From assembly GCA_023807065.1 (NCBI GenBank), contig JAJJLU010003509.1:1-64000 (forward strand): a stretch of 64,000 nt of DNA, read 5' to 3'. Below, piece after piece: positions 1-10,732 of the stretch. This stretch comes from Isotricha intestinalis (taxonomy: Eukaryota; Ciliophora; Litostomatea; Vestibuliferida; Isotrichidae). Under the pieces are notes generated by a model, which did no database searches, was not told the origin of the DNA, and was given only the letters and a program-made list of their open reading frames with translations. The position numbers and the translations under genes were made by a program. The stretch's first letter is position 1. Every line of letters starts with the position of its first letter.

Positions 1-339
1 TTAATAATACTAAAATTATTATATATAAACTATGAATATATTATAAAACCAAATTTAATTAATAGAATCGTAATCTTTAAATTATTATAAAAATATCCAA
101 TTCATAAAATATTTTATATTTTTTATTATAAATATTATATTCAAGTGTTTTTTACTTTTTTTAATTTTGAAAAAAAGGAAAATAGCAAATTAATTAAACA
201 AATTTGATTTAAATTCATAATTTTTCCCTTATTCTAATTAATTAAAAATTATTACAATATTTCACACAATTTCAATTTTGTTATTTGTAATTTCAAAAAA
301 TTATTTTTTAATTTAAATTTTAATTATTAATACATTATA
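1..339. other. AT-rich intergenic sequence
   Basis: I see no supported gene here. It is composed almost entirely of A/T runs and lies downstream of the minus-strand small membrane-protein gene. Confidence 0.5.
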
Positions 340-846
340 TTATATATTTAATAAAGGATCCTCTAACTCATCATCTGCATTTAGTCTTTGAGTTTCAGTA
401 TCATTACTATTGCCTACATTATTATGTGTAATAATATTATTTTCATTCATTTTTGCATTTATTGATTCCATAAGTATTTTCATATATAATATTTGTTCCA
501 TTATTTTTTTTAATATAATTCCTTTTTTCTTTTTCAATAAAGATAATAAAGTCATTAATAAACAAATAAATATTAATATTTTAATTTTTGAGTAACTAAT
601 TCCTCTAAATATAATTATCAAAACCAGAAATAATGTTAAATAAACTAAAAATTGAGAAGAAGTTATTTTTTTTCTAATTCTAGGTCTATGGGTATTTATT
701 TCAAATTCTTCATTTTTGATTTCTTCTTCTTTTTTATTTTCCTCTTTTTCTTCTTCATCATTAACTCTAAAAATTTCATCTAAAAATTGCATTTTTTCAT
801 TATCATGATTATCATTTTGTAATAAAGAAGAAGTATTACTTTCCAT
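340..846 (-). CDS. small two-TM membrane protein, unknown function
   Basis: This 168-residue reading frame starts at ATG 846 and ends in TAA. The first ~60 residues are acidic and Lys/Glu-rich (residues ~30-48 are mostly E and K). Two hydrophobic stretches follow, at about residues 62-82 and 87-106, separated by a short basic loop, and then an amphipathic helix-like segment and an Asn/Thr-rich tail. This suggests a double-spanning membrane protein with both ends on the same side. I recognise no family. No intron is needed. It is isolated, with about 1.4 kb of non-coding sequence on its 5' side. Confidence 0.6.
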   Translation of the reverse strand: MESNTSSLLQNDNHDNEKMQFLDEIFRVNDEEEKEENKKEEEIKNEEFEINTHRPRIRKKITSSQFLVYLTLFLVLIIIFRGISYSKIKILIFICLLMTLLSLLKKKKGIILKKIMEQILYMKILMESINAKMNENNIITHNNVGNSNDTETQRLNADDELEDPLLNI

Positions 847-2259
847 TTAATTTAGTAAATTAAATTTAATTATAATAAACAAATTTAAAGAAAGTAAAAA
901 AAATAAAAATTTCAAAAAAAGCAATTCATCCAAACAATAATTTCAAAATATTAAATATTGGTTTGTTGAATCAAAGAAGATAGCTTTTTTATATTAATTG
1001 ATATAGATAAAATAATAAAAATTTGGAATCTTCATATAAATCAATTAAAACAATAAAAATAAGATAAAATTAAATTTCTCATACAATTTTTTCTTTTAAT
1101 AATTTTATATTTTCATTAGAAAAAATAAATTACTTTTTGGTTGATTTTTAAAAAAAAGACATTTCAAATATAAATAGATAAATTGCAAAAATAAAAAGTT
1201 TTAATATTTTCTATTACAGAAGATAATAAACTAATATGGCTTGTTGAAAGTTAAAATCTTAAATATTAAAGGTCCTGTTTTTTGAATTATAACTATTATT
1301 TAATGATTATTATACTATTGTTTTTTTGATTCTTTTTTTGTATTTTAATTAAAAAAAATATGTAAATTTAAGAAAATAAATTATTTAATATTTATAATAA
1401 AGATAAGTTTTTATCTATTTTTTATTATTATTTTTTGTTTTAAAAAATCTTAAATTTTTAATGTTTATTATGTTATAATATATATATATTATTTATGTTT
1501 TATGATTATAATGATAGTAAAAATAAATAATAATTAAAAAATAAGTTTACTTTTTTAAAATTGTTTTTTCATAAAAAATTGTGAATCTATTTATTAAATG
1601 AGGAGGTCATGAACAATCCAATTTTTATTTAAGGATAAAAGTATTATAGAAATAAATAAAATAAAACTTTGTAACATTAATTCTTTTAATTATTTTAATA
1701 TTTAAAAGTACATTTTTAATAAATACATCATAATTTAAATTATCAAAATAAAAAAAGACCTTAATAAAAAAGATTATTTAAAAGAGTTAATTAAACAAAC
1801 TTTAAATATAAATAACAATAAAGATAATAAAAAAGATGAAGAACAATTTACTTGAAGAAGATGAAATGGAAGAAAAAAAAAAAGAAATTAAAAAAAAGAA
1901 AAGAAGGCTTATCAACAAATTTGACTTTATTATTTAATAAATTTATATAAATTGATGGTTTATATCAAATTTTAATTGTAGTATAAATTGGTTGACTATT
2001 TTATAATTTAAAAACAATTATAAATTATATATTATTCCTTTATTTATTTAAAAAAGTCTTATTCTTTCGACTTTTTTTTGAATAACAAATATATTTTAAT
2101 AATTGATAAAATAAAAAAAGTTTTTTAAAATCATTGAATGAGAAATTTGATGAAGTTATATTATTTCTTTTTTTTATTGTTTACTATGACCAACAAAAAT
2201 ATTTTGATCGCTTTTATAAAAAATAAAATAAAGCCTAAAAACCTGTAAAAATCCACAAA
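847..2259. other. gene-poor AT-rich region
   Basis: No intact gene is visible. The only coding-like trace is on the plus strand at about 1751-1938: a Lys/Glu/Asn-rich frame that needs a shift near 1850 to stay open. It is too biased in composition to assign and may be a relic or chance. Confidence 0.4.
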
Positions 2260-2660
2260 TTATTTTTTCCACGCTTTATCATGAGATTTTAAATGTTGAA
2301 TTGTTTTTTCAGTTTAACAATTTTCCAAAAAATTACAACAATCTAGTTCCTTGTCTTTCTTAATGATAATTTTAACACTTTTACAATTATGGCATTGGAC
2401 AATAATCATGAATATATTTTCTTAAAATAGTTTCAATATCTTTAGAATTAATTTATTTTTGAAAAAAAATTGATTTTCTCCTCAATAGTTCCTTCAACAC
2501 TAATTCACCTTCAATTTGACTTCTATTTAAAACTTTACCAAAATCATTAAAATTAGCCAAATAATTATACTTTTTCCTACTAAATTTACTTGAGGAAATG
2601 GAATTTTAATTGTTCCTCTATTTTCAGTTATTTGAATCTCTTGGTTTTATGATTTATTTA
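2260..2660 (-). pseudogene. decayed translation initiation factor eIF2 subunit beta (C-terminal half)
   Basis: Reading the minus strand and moving between frames recovers the eIF2-beta core in order. First comes a segment reading RGTIKIPFPQVNLVGK. After a shift comes ANFNDFGKVLNRSQ, matching the family's 'NF.D..K.L.R' block. Then comes a divergent Gly/Glu block, then KDIETILRKYIHDY, matching the family's 'ENVLRRYIKEYV', and then the zinc-ribbon start VQCHNCKS with a later Cys pair. At least three frameshifts and several internal stops break it, and the N-terminal Lys-block half is absent. eIF2-beta is the subunit of the Met-tRNA-carrying eIF2 GTPase that contacts eIF5 and eIF2B. This copy cannot be functional, so the working gene must lie elsewhere. 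eIF5 shares the fold and is the main alternative, but the spacing fits eIF2-beta better. Confidence 0.6.
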
Positions 2661-2931
2661 CTCTTTTTCTGATTTTTAAATTTCTTATTTCTTTTTTTTT
2701 AATTTGAAAAATCTATTAAGGGAAGAATTTCTTGTTCCATTTTTTGATTATTTTTTTTTCATTTTTTTGAGTTTTTAAAAAATAATTTTTACGGAAAAGA
2801 ATTAATTGATTATATTATATTATAATTAAATAATGAACATCATTAATCTTATTATACTTAATTATACTATTTAATTAAAGAAGTGTATTTATTTACTATT
2901 TTTATGGGAAAAATAATTAGAAATATATGTA

Positions 2932-3295
2932 TTAATAATCTTCATCACTGAATAAAGAAAGACTTTTTTCACTTTCTATTTGAGAACTTATAACATTATT
3001 AATTTCTTTTTCAATAATTATATTATTATTGTTATTTTTATCATCAAAATCAGTTTCATCAGAAATACTATGTGAAATTCCAAGCAATTTTTTAATTCTT
3101 TCATAAAAATCATTTATGTTTCCTTCTTCAAAAATAAATTTTTGTAGTTCTTCAGAATCAAGAGGGAATATACACTAAATAAATTATATAATGTTTTACA
3201 TTTTTATTAGAACAAATTAACATTTGTTTTTTTTCATTCAAATATTTTAAAACTAAACTAGAATTACAACAAGTACAATGAAATGAATTTTTCAT
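2932..3295 (-). CDS. small zinc-ribbon-like protein with a 25-nt intron
   Basis: Exon 1 runs from ATG 3295 to 3200 and exon 2 from 3174 to TAA at 2932. A 25-nt intron (3175-3199, GTAAAAC...TTTAG) separates them. Splicing restores one frame of about 112 residues; unspliced, it hits a stop at once. The N-terminal ~40 residues carry two Cys pairs, HCTCC and LICSNKNC, followed by a FPLD turn, which suggests a small zinc-binding fold. The rest is acidic and Asn-rich and ends in SDEDY. I do not recognise the family. The frame restoration, the Cys pattern and the shared intron style with neighbours support it as real. Confidence 0.6.
3175..3199 (-). other. 25-nt spliceosomal intron in the zinc-ribbon gene
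   Basis: The donor is GTAAAA and the acceptor TTTAG on the minus strand. Removing it joins AAT to TGT and keeps the downstream frame open to the TAA at 2932. Confidence 0.6.
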
Positions 3296-3683
3296 TTTTA
3301 TATGATTAAATAATTTATGGAAATAATTTTATTTAAATAATAATTTATTATTTTTATTATAATGACACACCAAAAGAATCAAATAAACTTTATTAAAAAC
3401 TTTAAATGAAAAATTATTTGTTCAAAAAAGAAAATTCATAAATATTATTAAAGTAAAAAAAAGAAATATAGAAATTTAAATAAAATCATAATTAAAAAGA
3501 AATATAAGTCATAGTTCATATAATCTATAATCATGTTCTTTACCATAAAAAAAGAATTTACATATATTATAAAAATTTCCACATTTTGTATTCCATCTTC
3601 TTGTTTATTTGATAATTCTAATTTATCATTTTTAAAAAAAATTAGTAGTTAGTTAGTAAGATTAAGTCATGTATAAAAAAAAA
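3296..3683. other. intergenic sequence with a short coding-like trace
   Basis: No supported gene. On the minus strand 3509-3604 is open for 31 codons and contains KCGNFYNICK, with a different composition from the surrounding A/T runs. It could be the last exon of something lost or a chance frame. Confidence 0.35.
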
Positions 3684-3755
3684 CTCCGAGCCGGAGAATT
3701 GAACTCCGGTCACCTGCGTGACAGGCAGGTATACTAACCACTATACTAGCTCGGA
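3684..3755 (-). tRNA. tRNA-Asp (GUC)
   Basis: This is a 72-nt cloverleaf on the minus strand. The 7-bp acceptor stem is TCCGAGC/GCTCGGA with discriminator G, as expected for Asp. The anticodon stem is CCTGC/GCAGG around the loop CTGTCAC, giving anticodon GTC. The T-stem is CCGGA/TCCGG around GTTCAAT, which also forms the Pol III B box. A run of nine T follows as a Pol III terminator. There is no tRNA intron. A base-for-base identical copy lies at 44593-44664. The high G+C stands out sharply from the surroundings. Confidence 0.97.
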
Positions 3756-3871
3756 AACCTGCAAATATTATATTTTAATATGTTTAGAATTATAATTTTT
3801 GAAGTGATGAATTTTTTTTTTTATTTGATTTTAAATTAAAATATTGTTCAATAATTAAAATTTATTTTTTT

Positions 3872-4374
3872 TTAAATTAATACTTGTTTATATTCATCTT
3901 TAAATTCATATTCTAATTTATTGAATTCTTGGTTTAATGGAATATAATTGTTATTTAAAGATATATTGTTAAAATTGATTTTATCAGAAATGATTTTCCA
4001 AAATAAATAAAAAATAAAAATAAAAATTAAAACAGCATTAAAATGTTGCATACCATAAACAATATTATTATCCTTTTCTATTAAAACACAACCACAATTA
4101 TTAATACATTTAACAAAAAAATTTTGATTTTTTAAATTCGATTGTAAACAATTATTTGAACACTGATAATTACACTATTAAAATAATTATATATATTAAA
4201 TAAACTTACATTTGGAAGTTGTTTATTATAAATTCCCAAAAAAAATTCATTAATAAAATTATTATATAAAAGAGTTTTTTCATATTTTCCAAAATGAAAA
4301 CCAAAATAGAAAAATAAAAGAATAATTGTAATTATAGTAAATCTTTTTTTATTAATGCTTCTTTTACTATTCAT
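3872..4374 (-). CDS. small Cys-rich protein with two membrane segments
   Basis: Exon 1 (4374-4210, 55 codons) and exon 2 (4174-3872) are joined across a 35-nt intron, giving about 155 residues. Unspliced, the frame closes after a few codons; splicing opens a further 100 codons. The N-terminus has a hydrophobic helix at residues ~12-30 (signal anchor or signal peptide). A Cys cluster follows directly after the splice junction (CNYQCSNNC, then KCINNCGC), suggesting a disulfide-bonded lumenal or extracellular knot. A second hydrophobic helix lies near residues 102-122, with a polar tail after it. Function unknown. It is divergently paired with the coiled-coil gene at 4443, with 68 bp between the two ATGs. 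Confidence 0.65.
4175..4209 (-). other. 35-nt intron in the Cys-rich membrane-protein gene
   Basis: The donor is GTAAGT and the acceptor AATAG on the minus strand. Its removal changes frame by one base and opens the second exon to the stop at 3872. Confidence 0.65.
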
Positions 4375-4442
4375 TTTATTTATTTATATTAAATAACATA
4401 AAATATTTTATTAATAATTATAATTAGAAAAAAGAATAAATT

Positions 4443-5708
4443 ATGTCAAATTTTAAAAGAAAAGATGTAAAAGAAATGACTTTAAAAGAATTAGAAGATT
4501 ATATTAAACAAAATTCTTTAAAAAATTTAAAAATGAATTTTTCAATTGAAAAAAATAAAAATGAAGAAAATGATAACTTTTCAAATTCTTTAAATTATAA
4601 TTATCTTGATAATAAAAATCTTCCAGATAAAAATTTATTTGAAAGTAAAGATGAAGAAATACAAAAATTATTAAAAGAAAATAATGAATTAAAATTTGAT
4701 ATGAAACAATTATTTTTTTTTACTGATCAAAATAAAAATGAATTAGAAATTAAAATTAAAGAATTATCTAATGAAAATTTTAAGTTAAAATTAGAAATAA
4801 ATGATTTAAAAAATAAATTAATTTTACAAGGAAATATTTTAACTAACACAGAAGTTGATAAACATGAAATAATAAATGAAAAAAAAATTATGAAAGATAA
4901 ATATGATAATGAAATAAGAGAATTAAATTCACAATTAAATAATTATAAATCAAGATTAAATCATTTAAATTTTGAATATCAAAATCTTTTAGAAAATTTT
5001 CATAAATTAAAACAAGAAATAATTTTTCAAAATAGTAAAATAAAAAATTCATTTTTAAATAAAGAAGAAAGAAAAGAATCTTTAGAAAATGAATATATAA
5101 AGAATAATAAACAATTAAATAATAATAATAACATCATTAACAACAAGAATATAAATCAACAAAATAATATTAATGAAGAAAAGAATATAAACAAAAATGA
5201 AAATAATAATTCAAATAATTCTCAAATATTAAAAAAAAATAAATATTCAAAATTAAAAAGATCAAAAACTTTTAATGAAAAGAATAAAATAAATAAATCA
5301 AATTCAAATATTAAGAATAAGTTAAAAAATAAAATAAATAATACAATAAAATCAAAAAAAAAAATAATTAGAAAAAATATATCAAACATAGATAAAAATT
5401 TATTAATTGATTTAAATAATCCTTTAAAAAGAAGATTTATAACAAATGAAGAACAAAAAAATTCAATTCAATATATTGAAGAAGAAATTTTTTCTCTTGA
5501 AAGAAAAGTTGCTGAATTAAATGTTTCTTATCAATCTTTTTTACAAAAATTAAAAGAACTTCCTAATAATAATTTTAAAGAATCTAATGATTTGAAAAAT
5601 ACTTTAAAATATCTTCAAGATACAATTGAAGATAAAAATAAAAAATTAAAAGAATTAAAAGTTAAACAACAACAATTTTTAATTCAATCTGCAATGGAAA
5701 TTAATTAA
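4443..5708 (+). CDS. coiled-coil protein, Asn/Lys-rich, unknown function
   Basis: The frame encodes 421 residues with no intron needed. The N-terminus starts with a short charged helix (MTLKELEDYIKQ). Predicted coiled coil runs from about residue 65 to 210 with regular Leu/Ile spacing. A basic Asn/Lys low-complexity linker follows at ~225-320, and then a second coiled coil at ~343-415 ending in QQQFLIQSAMEIN. The layout resembles cytoskeletal or basal-body scaffold proteins, but I see no family signature. It is divergent from the gene ending at 4374 and shares a 68-bp promoter interval with it. Confidence 0.7.
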   Translation: MSNFKRKDVKEMTLKELEDYIKQNSLKNLKMNFSIEKNKNEENDNFSNSLNYNYLDNKNLPDKNLFESKDEEIQKLLKENNELKFDMKQLFFFTDQNKNELEIKIKELSNENFKLKLEINDLKNKLILQGNILTNTEVDKHEIINEKKIMKDKYDNEIRELNSQLNNYKSRLNHLNFEYQNLLENFHKLKQEIIFQNSKIKNSFLNKEERKESLENEYIKNNKQLNNNNNIINNKNINQQNNINEEKNINKNENNNSNNSQILKKNKYSKLKRSKTFNEKNKINKSNSNIKNKLKNKINNTIKSKKKIIRKNISNIDKNLLIDLNNPLKRRFITNEEQKNSIQYIEEEIFSLERKVAELNVSYQSFLQKLKELPNNNFKESNDLKNTLKYLQDTIEDKNKKLKELKVKQQQFLIQSAMEIN

Positions 5709-6637
5709 ATATCTTTTTTAGAAAATCAAACTTTCTTAAATATTATTTAATACATTACAATATTTAAAAACATATATTTCACATCAAATATATTATTTAA
5801 AATATTCTTCTTTTTTATAGTTTTTAGATAAACATAAAAGATTATTATAAATGATATATTATATTTTTTACCTAAAATACAACTAAATTTAATTTTTTTA
5901 ATTAAATGCTTCTAAATGTAAATCAAGATAAAAATATATTATAACCTCAATTGAAAAATATTTACTAATTTTATTCAAGGTATTTTAAATTTAATTATGC
6001 TTTCTATTTTTTTAATTAATTGAATTTTAATTATTATTATTTTATTATATTATTATTTCACTTAAAAAACAGCAATTTAAATAATAAAAAATTCTATTTA
6101 ATTAATTATAATTTTTTTCTACTTTTGAATTACAACTTTAAATGAATGTTGAAAAAGAAGTAGAATTTCTCGATTTTTTTTAACATTAAATAAATTCGAA
6201 ATTAATTAAAATTTGTTAATATTTTGATTTTTTTAATGTAATTTAGATTTAAATTTATAATTATAAATATCATTCCAATTATAGTATTTAAATACTTTTT
6301 ATTATATATTAATGATTTATATTCTTTACTTTAATATAGAGTGTTTCTGGAATGTGATATTAAACTATTAAGTATTAAATTTTCTTTTCAAAGAATATTC
6401 TTTGGTATATAATTAGATTTAATTTTTATATAATATTTTTTCAATTTTTATAATATAATTGCTTATAATATAAGATAATTTAGTTATTTCTTAAATCTAT
6501 TTTATAGATTATAATATTATTTATTTTTTTTATTTTTTTACTATTAAATTTATAACTATATAATTACTTATTTTTTTATTTTTATATATATGGGATATTA
6601 AATAAAGAATATTTAAAAAATACCAAATATAATAAAA
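5709..6637. other. AT-rich intergenic region
   Basis: No supported gene. Short open stretches occur, for example around 6335-6410 on the plus strand, but they are no longer than expected and show no recognisable motif. It separates two plus-strand genes and would hold the 3' end of one and the promoter of the next. Confidence 0.45.
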
Positions 6638-8544
6638 ATGGATGAATTAATTATAGAAGATGATTATAATAAATGGTTGGATGATATAAATAATTTACAA
6701 GAAAAAGAATTAGTGAGTTTAAATTGGAGAAACATTTTTCAAAGATTCAAAAAAATATTATCTTCAAGACTTCCAAATTTTGAAATAAGAATAAATATAT
6801 TTAATTTTTTATTAAAAATAATAACAAAGGATTTCATAACATCAGATACAGAAATAAAATCATATTTTAATAATATAATTCCAGTATTAATTTCATATAC
6901 AACACATCCAAATGTAAATATATTTTATAACTATTTAAATAGACAATTCTTCAAAAATATTCAATTAGATTAATGAGATATTTAATAGATTTTAATGAAA
7001 ATTTAGAATATATAGTAAAATATTCAATAAATTTATCAATTGATGGAAAAGATTGGCAAGAAAGATATTCAGCTTTAATAATAATCAAATTATTATGTGA
7101 ATATAAAAGAGATTTCTTTATAATAAAGAAAAATTACTGTAAAAAAATAATAGAAAGTTTAGTTTATGGATTTAAAAATTGTAGTGAAGTTATTAAAAAA
7201 GAATCATCAAATATTTTAACTGATTTTATTGCAAAATTACCAAATTATGCTGAAATGACTAAAATATTATCACCTGAAATTATTAATAGAATTTATCAAA
7301 TGCAATGTCAATCTTCAACTGAAATTGAAAGTAAATTAGATAAATTAATTGAAAAATCTATTAAAGTTCTTTCAAACCCTTTATATAATACAAATAAAAA
7401 TTTCGAAGATAATATTAATAATATTGATAATTATAATAATGAAGAAAATAAAAATATTAATAATGATTATTATTATGTAGATCATGCTGGATTTGTTTTT
7501 GGAATTTTTCCTTCAGATTTAATAAATAAATTAAATAATATTGAATTATCTCTAGAAGAAAAAATTGAAAGTTTTGAAGAATTATATGAAATATTTCAAG
7601 AGAAATCAAAAGAAAATTCGTTTTTACGTTTTTCAAATTCTTTTTTTAAATTTATATCAAAATATATTTCAAGTTCTTCAATAAGAATAAGTAAAATATC
7701 ATTAAATATAATGAATAATATGATAGGAGGAATAAAAGGAGTAAATTTAATAGCAAGTTTTTATCAAACAATACCAATAATAATTAATTCTTTTGATAAT
7801 AATAATGTAAGTGTAAGAGAATTAATATTTAAAATTTTAAGTAAAATAATAATGATAATTCCAACATCACAAATGATTCCTTATTTAATAAATGCAATAA
7901 ATAAAAATAATGATAAATGGATTTTATTACAAGAATCATTAAATTTTATTGATTATATATTTCTTCATTTGAATGAAATTTATAATGATATTGAATGGTC
8001 AGGTCAAAATAAGAATTATGATATAAATATATTTTTAGAAATATTAAAATTATGGGATCATCCTATTAAAAAAGTTATATCTTGTGCTAAGAAAGTTATT
8101 TTAGATTTTGGTGAAAAAATTTCAGGGGATAAAGAAAATTTTTGTAAAACTTTAACTTATTATACTAATGATGCATTAGCTTTTGAAATCCAATGTTTAT
8201 TTAATCATACAAAAATTTTTAGATTCAATAATAATAAATTTGATGTTGCTACACAAAGAGTTCTTTCTGCATTAAATCCTAAATTTGATATTAAAACTGC
8301 TGATGAACAAAATAATTTATTAATTTTTAATAAAATTAATAAATATAATAAATTAAGTGATAATGGTGATAGAATTGTTGATGAAAATTTAATGAATAAT
8401 TTAAATGATGATTACAGAAGTTTAAATAAAATTATTCATCGTCCTCCTAATGAAAATTATCAAAATTATGGTATTGGAGATGAAAATGTTGAAAAAGAAT
8501 TTACTAAAACTGATTATGAATATATGTTTCTTCATTCTAATTAA
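6638..8544 (+). CDS. TOG/HEAT-repeat microtubule-binding protein (TOGARAM/crescerin-like)
   Basis: Exon 1 (6638-6913, 92 codons) and exon 2 (6943-8544) are joined by removing a 29-nt intron, giving 625 residues. Without splicing the frame stops at 6973. Residues ~1-215 form a first alpha-helical HEAT array. An Asn-rich linker follows, and then a block beginning FVFGIFPSDLINKL that starts a second array (~270-520). That phrase resembles the entry to TOG2 of TOGARAM/crescerin, where 'FG.(I/F)P..L...L' precedes the helices. Family members bind tubulin and regulate axonemal microtubules, which would imply a ciliated cell. Other TOG proteins (CLASP, XMAP215) or a plain HEAT protein remain possible. 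The C-terminal ~100 residues are polar and Asn-rich. Confidence 0.6.
6914..6942 (+). other. 29-nt intron in the TOG-array gene
   Basis: The donor is GTAAAT and the acceptor AATAG. Removing it joins the codons for THPN to TILQKYSIRL and links two otherwise separate open frames. Confidence 0.7.
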
Positions 8545-9052
8545 ATTTATATATTATTTTATTTGTTAATATTTTTCTTATTTTAAAATATTATTTTTTT
8601 TTATAATTTTAATTCATATAAATAAAGGAATATAAATATTAGTTAATTAAAAAAATTGTTTTCAAATAGAATTAAATTAAATTACATTTTAAATATTATA
8701 TATATAATTTTGTGATGTTTCTTTGTTACATCATATTGCATTTTTCTATTATTGTTATCTGATATTTTTTATATTTTATAATCCTTATTTGTTTAAATCA
8801 ATTTATTAGAACTAATTTATTTGATGATAAATTAAAAGAAATTAATTATTAAAATGTAGAAAAATCATCAAAATTATAAATAAATTTGAAGATAAATATA
8901 TTTACCATTTGGAATTTAACAAAGATAAAACCCTAAAGAATAATAAAAAAAAATATTAAATAAAATTAAATAAATCATTAACCCCAAAAAAAATAAAATA
9001 AAAATATTAAATATACTGTAAATAAAATTGTTACTCAAAAAAAAAATTACAA
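8545..9052. other. convergent intergenic region
   Basis: This lies between the 3' ends of the TOG-array gene and the PP2C-like gene. I see only A/T runs and no coding or RNA feature. Confidence 0.5.
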
Positions 9053-10732
9053 TTATCTTTTCCATTCCAAAAAAATAATTACAACAGTAATATCATCAAC
9101 TCTCCTCATATTTTTTTTCCATCTTTCTCTTGCAATTTCTTCTAATTCTCTACAAGCAGCGAATGTATTATTATCTCTAGAATGTTTTCTGACAATATCA
9201 CCAACTTCTTCTTCAGATAAATATTTCCATAAACTTAAAGTACCAAGAACACAAACTTTACCTCTATCTAATTTTAAATTAGATTCAACTATTTCTGGCT
9301 CTGAAATTATTCCTAATTCTTTAGCTTGTAAATCTCCTAAACTTCTTGATATGTTTAATTTTATAAATTTCTTTAAATATGCATTTTTTGCTTTCTCAAA
9401 TTTATTCTTTTCTTGAATTTTTTCCAAGTAATTTAATCCTTTACCAATATTATTTAATCCTTCATTATTTATTTTATTATTATTATTATTATTATCATTA
9501 TTAGGAGAATTATTATTTAAATTCATATTAATATTAATATTATTATTATTAAAATGACTTAAATTATTATAAGAATTAATATTATTATATTCATTATTCT
9601 TTTTAAATTCATTTCTCTTTTCTAAAATTCTTTGTGCTTCACTAGGTCGATCAGGTACATGAGGATAAGACAATTTAACAAAATGTGAATTAGAATATAA
9701 AACACATTTACAATCTCCACAATTAGCACAATATAAATTATTATTAGAATCATTAGGATATAAAACTAAACAACAAGTAACACCACTAAAATCAACATTA
9801 ATACCTAAATTATCTTTATTATTAATTAAATAATTTTGACAATTTATAAATGCTTCAGTTAATATTGAATAATAATTATCATGATTTAAAGAAACTTTAA
9901 TTGTATTACTATATTGGAAATAATTAGTAAAAAAATCTTTTACTATTTTTGAAATTTCTAATGCATTTATTCCATGACCATCAAATACTCCAAATAAAGA
10001 AATTGATCCTAATTTTTTTGATCTAATATTTACTTTTGAAAAACATGTATCTTGAATTTTTTTTCTATATTTTTTCTTTGTATATGATAAAGGATTTAAT
10101 TCTCCTTTAATAATTTTTTCTTGTGCTTTTAATATTCTTAATGAATTTTTTATTGATATTTTTTGAGTATAATCTATTTCTTCTTTCTCTTTTTCTTTTT
10201 CTTTTTCTAAGCTTTTATTTCTACTAAAATCACTTGCTCCTTTAATTACATAATTTGAATCTTTTGTTGAAAAATCTATGAATGGAAAAATTAATTTTTT
10301 ATATTTTTTTGATGTTCGATTTGATACATTTTGACTTTGACTTTTTTCTATTTTGGAAAAATCTAATATTGGGAAATTATATTTATTGTTTCTTTCATTT
10401 TTTATATTTCCAAATAACATTGAATTTGTTCTTGGATAATTATTATTATTCTCTTTTTTTTTTTTCGTTTTTGATAAAAGAAAGGATGATGATTTTGAAC
10501 TGTGTAATGATTTTGAATAATTAATTATTATGTTTTTTATGTCTTTGTTTTGAATTAAATGAAGATTTTTTTTTTTTAGCAATTCTGATAATTTAAATGA
10601 TGTATTATGAGGTTTTTTTTCCTCTACAAATGGGTAATAGTTTATTATTCTTCTTCTCTCTCTTGATGTAAATATTGATGAATCTTGATATAAAGGATTT
10701 TTATTTAAAGAAATTAAAGGAATTTTTCTCAT
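9053..10732 (-). CDS. PP2C-family (PPM) phosphatase-like protein, one metal-binding Asp missing
   Basis: The frame encodes 559 residues. The first ~200 are basic and Ser/Lys-rich without a fold I recognise. The PPM domain then runs from ~205 to the C-terminus. It has IQD (~227-228), the DGHG metal motif (251-254), SGVTCCLVL (~316-324), ANCGD (336-340), ISRSLGD (461-467), and VDDITVVII near the end. An Asn-rich insert (~380-430) splits the domain. The usual ASDG(L/V)W motif reads GTLSLW (497-502), so the Asp that coordinates the metal site in PPM enzymes is replaced by Leu. PPM enzymes are Mg/Mn-dependent Ser/Thr phosphatases. This one may be impaired or a pseudophosphatase. Confidence 0.85.
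   Translation of the reverse strand: MRKIPLISLNKNPLYQDSSIFTSRERRRIINYYPFVEEKKPHNTSFKLSELLKKKNLHLIQNKDIKNIIINYSKSLHSSKSSSFLLSKTKKKKENNNNYPRTNSMLFGNIKNERNNKYNFPILDFSKIEKSQSQNVSNRTSKKYKKLIFPFIDFSTKDSNYVIKGASDFSRNKSLEKEKEKEKEEIDYTQKISIKNSLRILKAQEKIIKGELNPLSYTKKKYRKKIQDTCFSKVNIRSKKLGSISLFGVFDGHGINALEISKIVKDFFTNYFQYSNTIKVSLNHDNYYSILTEAFINCQNYLINNKDNLGINVDFSGVTCCLVLYPNDSNNNLYCANCGDCKCVLYSNSHFVKLSYPHVPDRPSEAQRILEKRNEFKKNNEYNNINSYNNLSHFNNNNININMNLNNNSPNNDNNNNNNKINNEGLNNIGKGLNYLEKIQEKNKFEKAKNAYLKKFIKLNISRSLGDLQAKELGIISEPEIVESNLKLDRGKVCVLGTLSLWKYLSEEEVGDIVRKHSRDNNTFAACRELEEIARERWKKNMRRVDDITVVIIFLEWKR

Noticed and set aside
1751..1938. A Lys/Glu-rich gene fragment
   Set aside because: It needs a frameshift, has no start, and its composition is easily produced by A/G-rich spacer.
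9470..9560. Dense ATT repeats as a possible CRISPR-like or satellite array
   Set aside because: They are in-frame Asn codons inside the PP2C-like gene, with no spacer structure. Similar runs at 18473-18545 and 28660-28740 are also coding.
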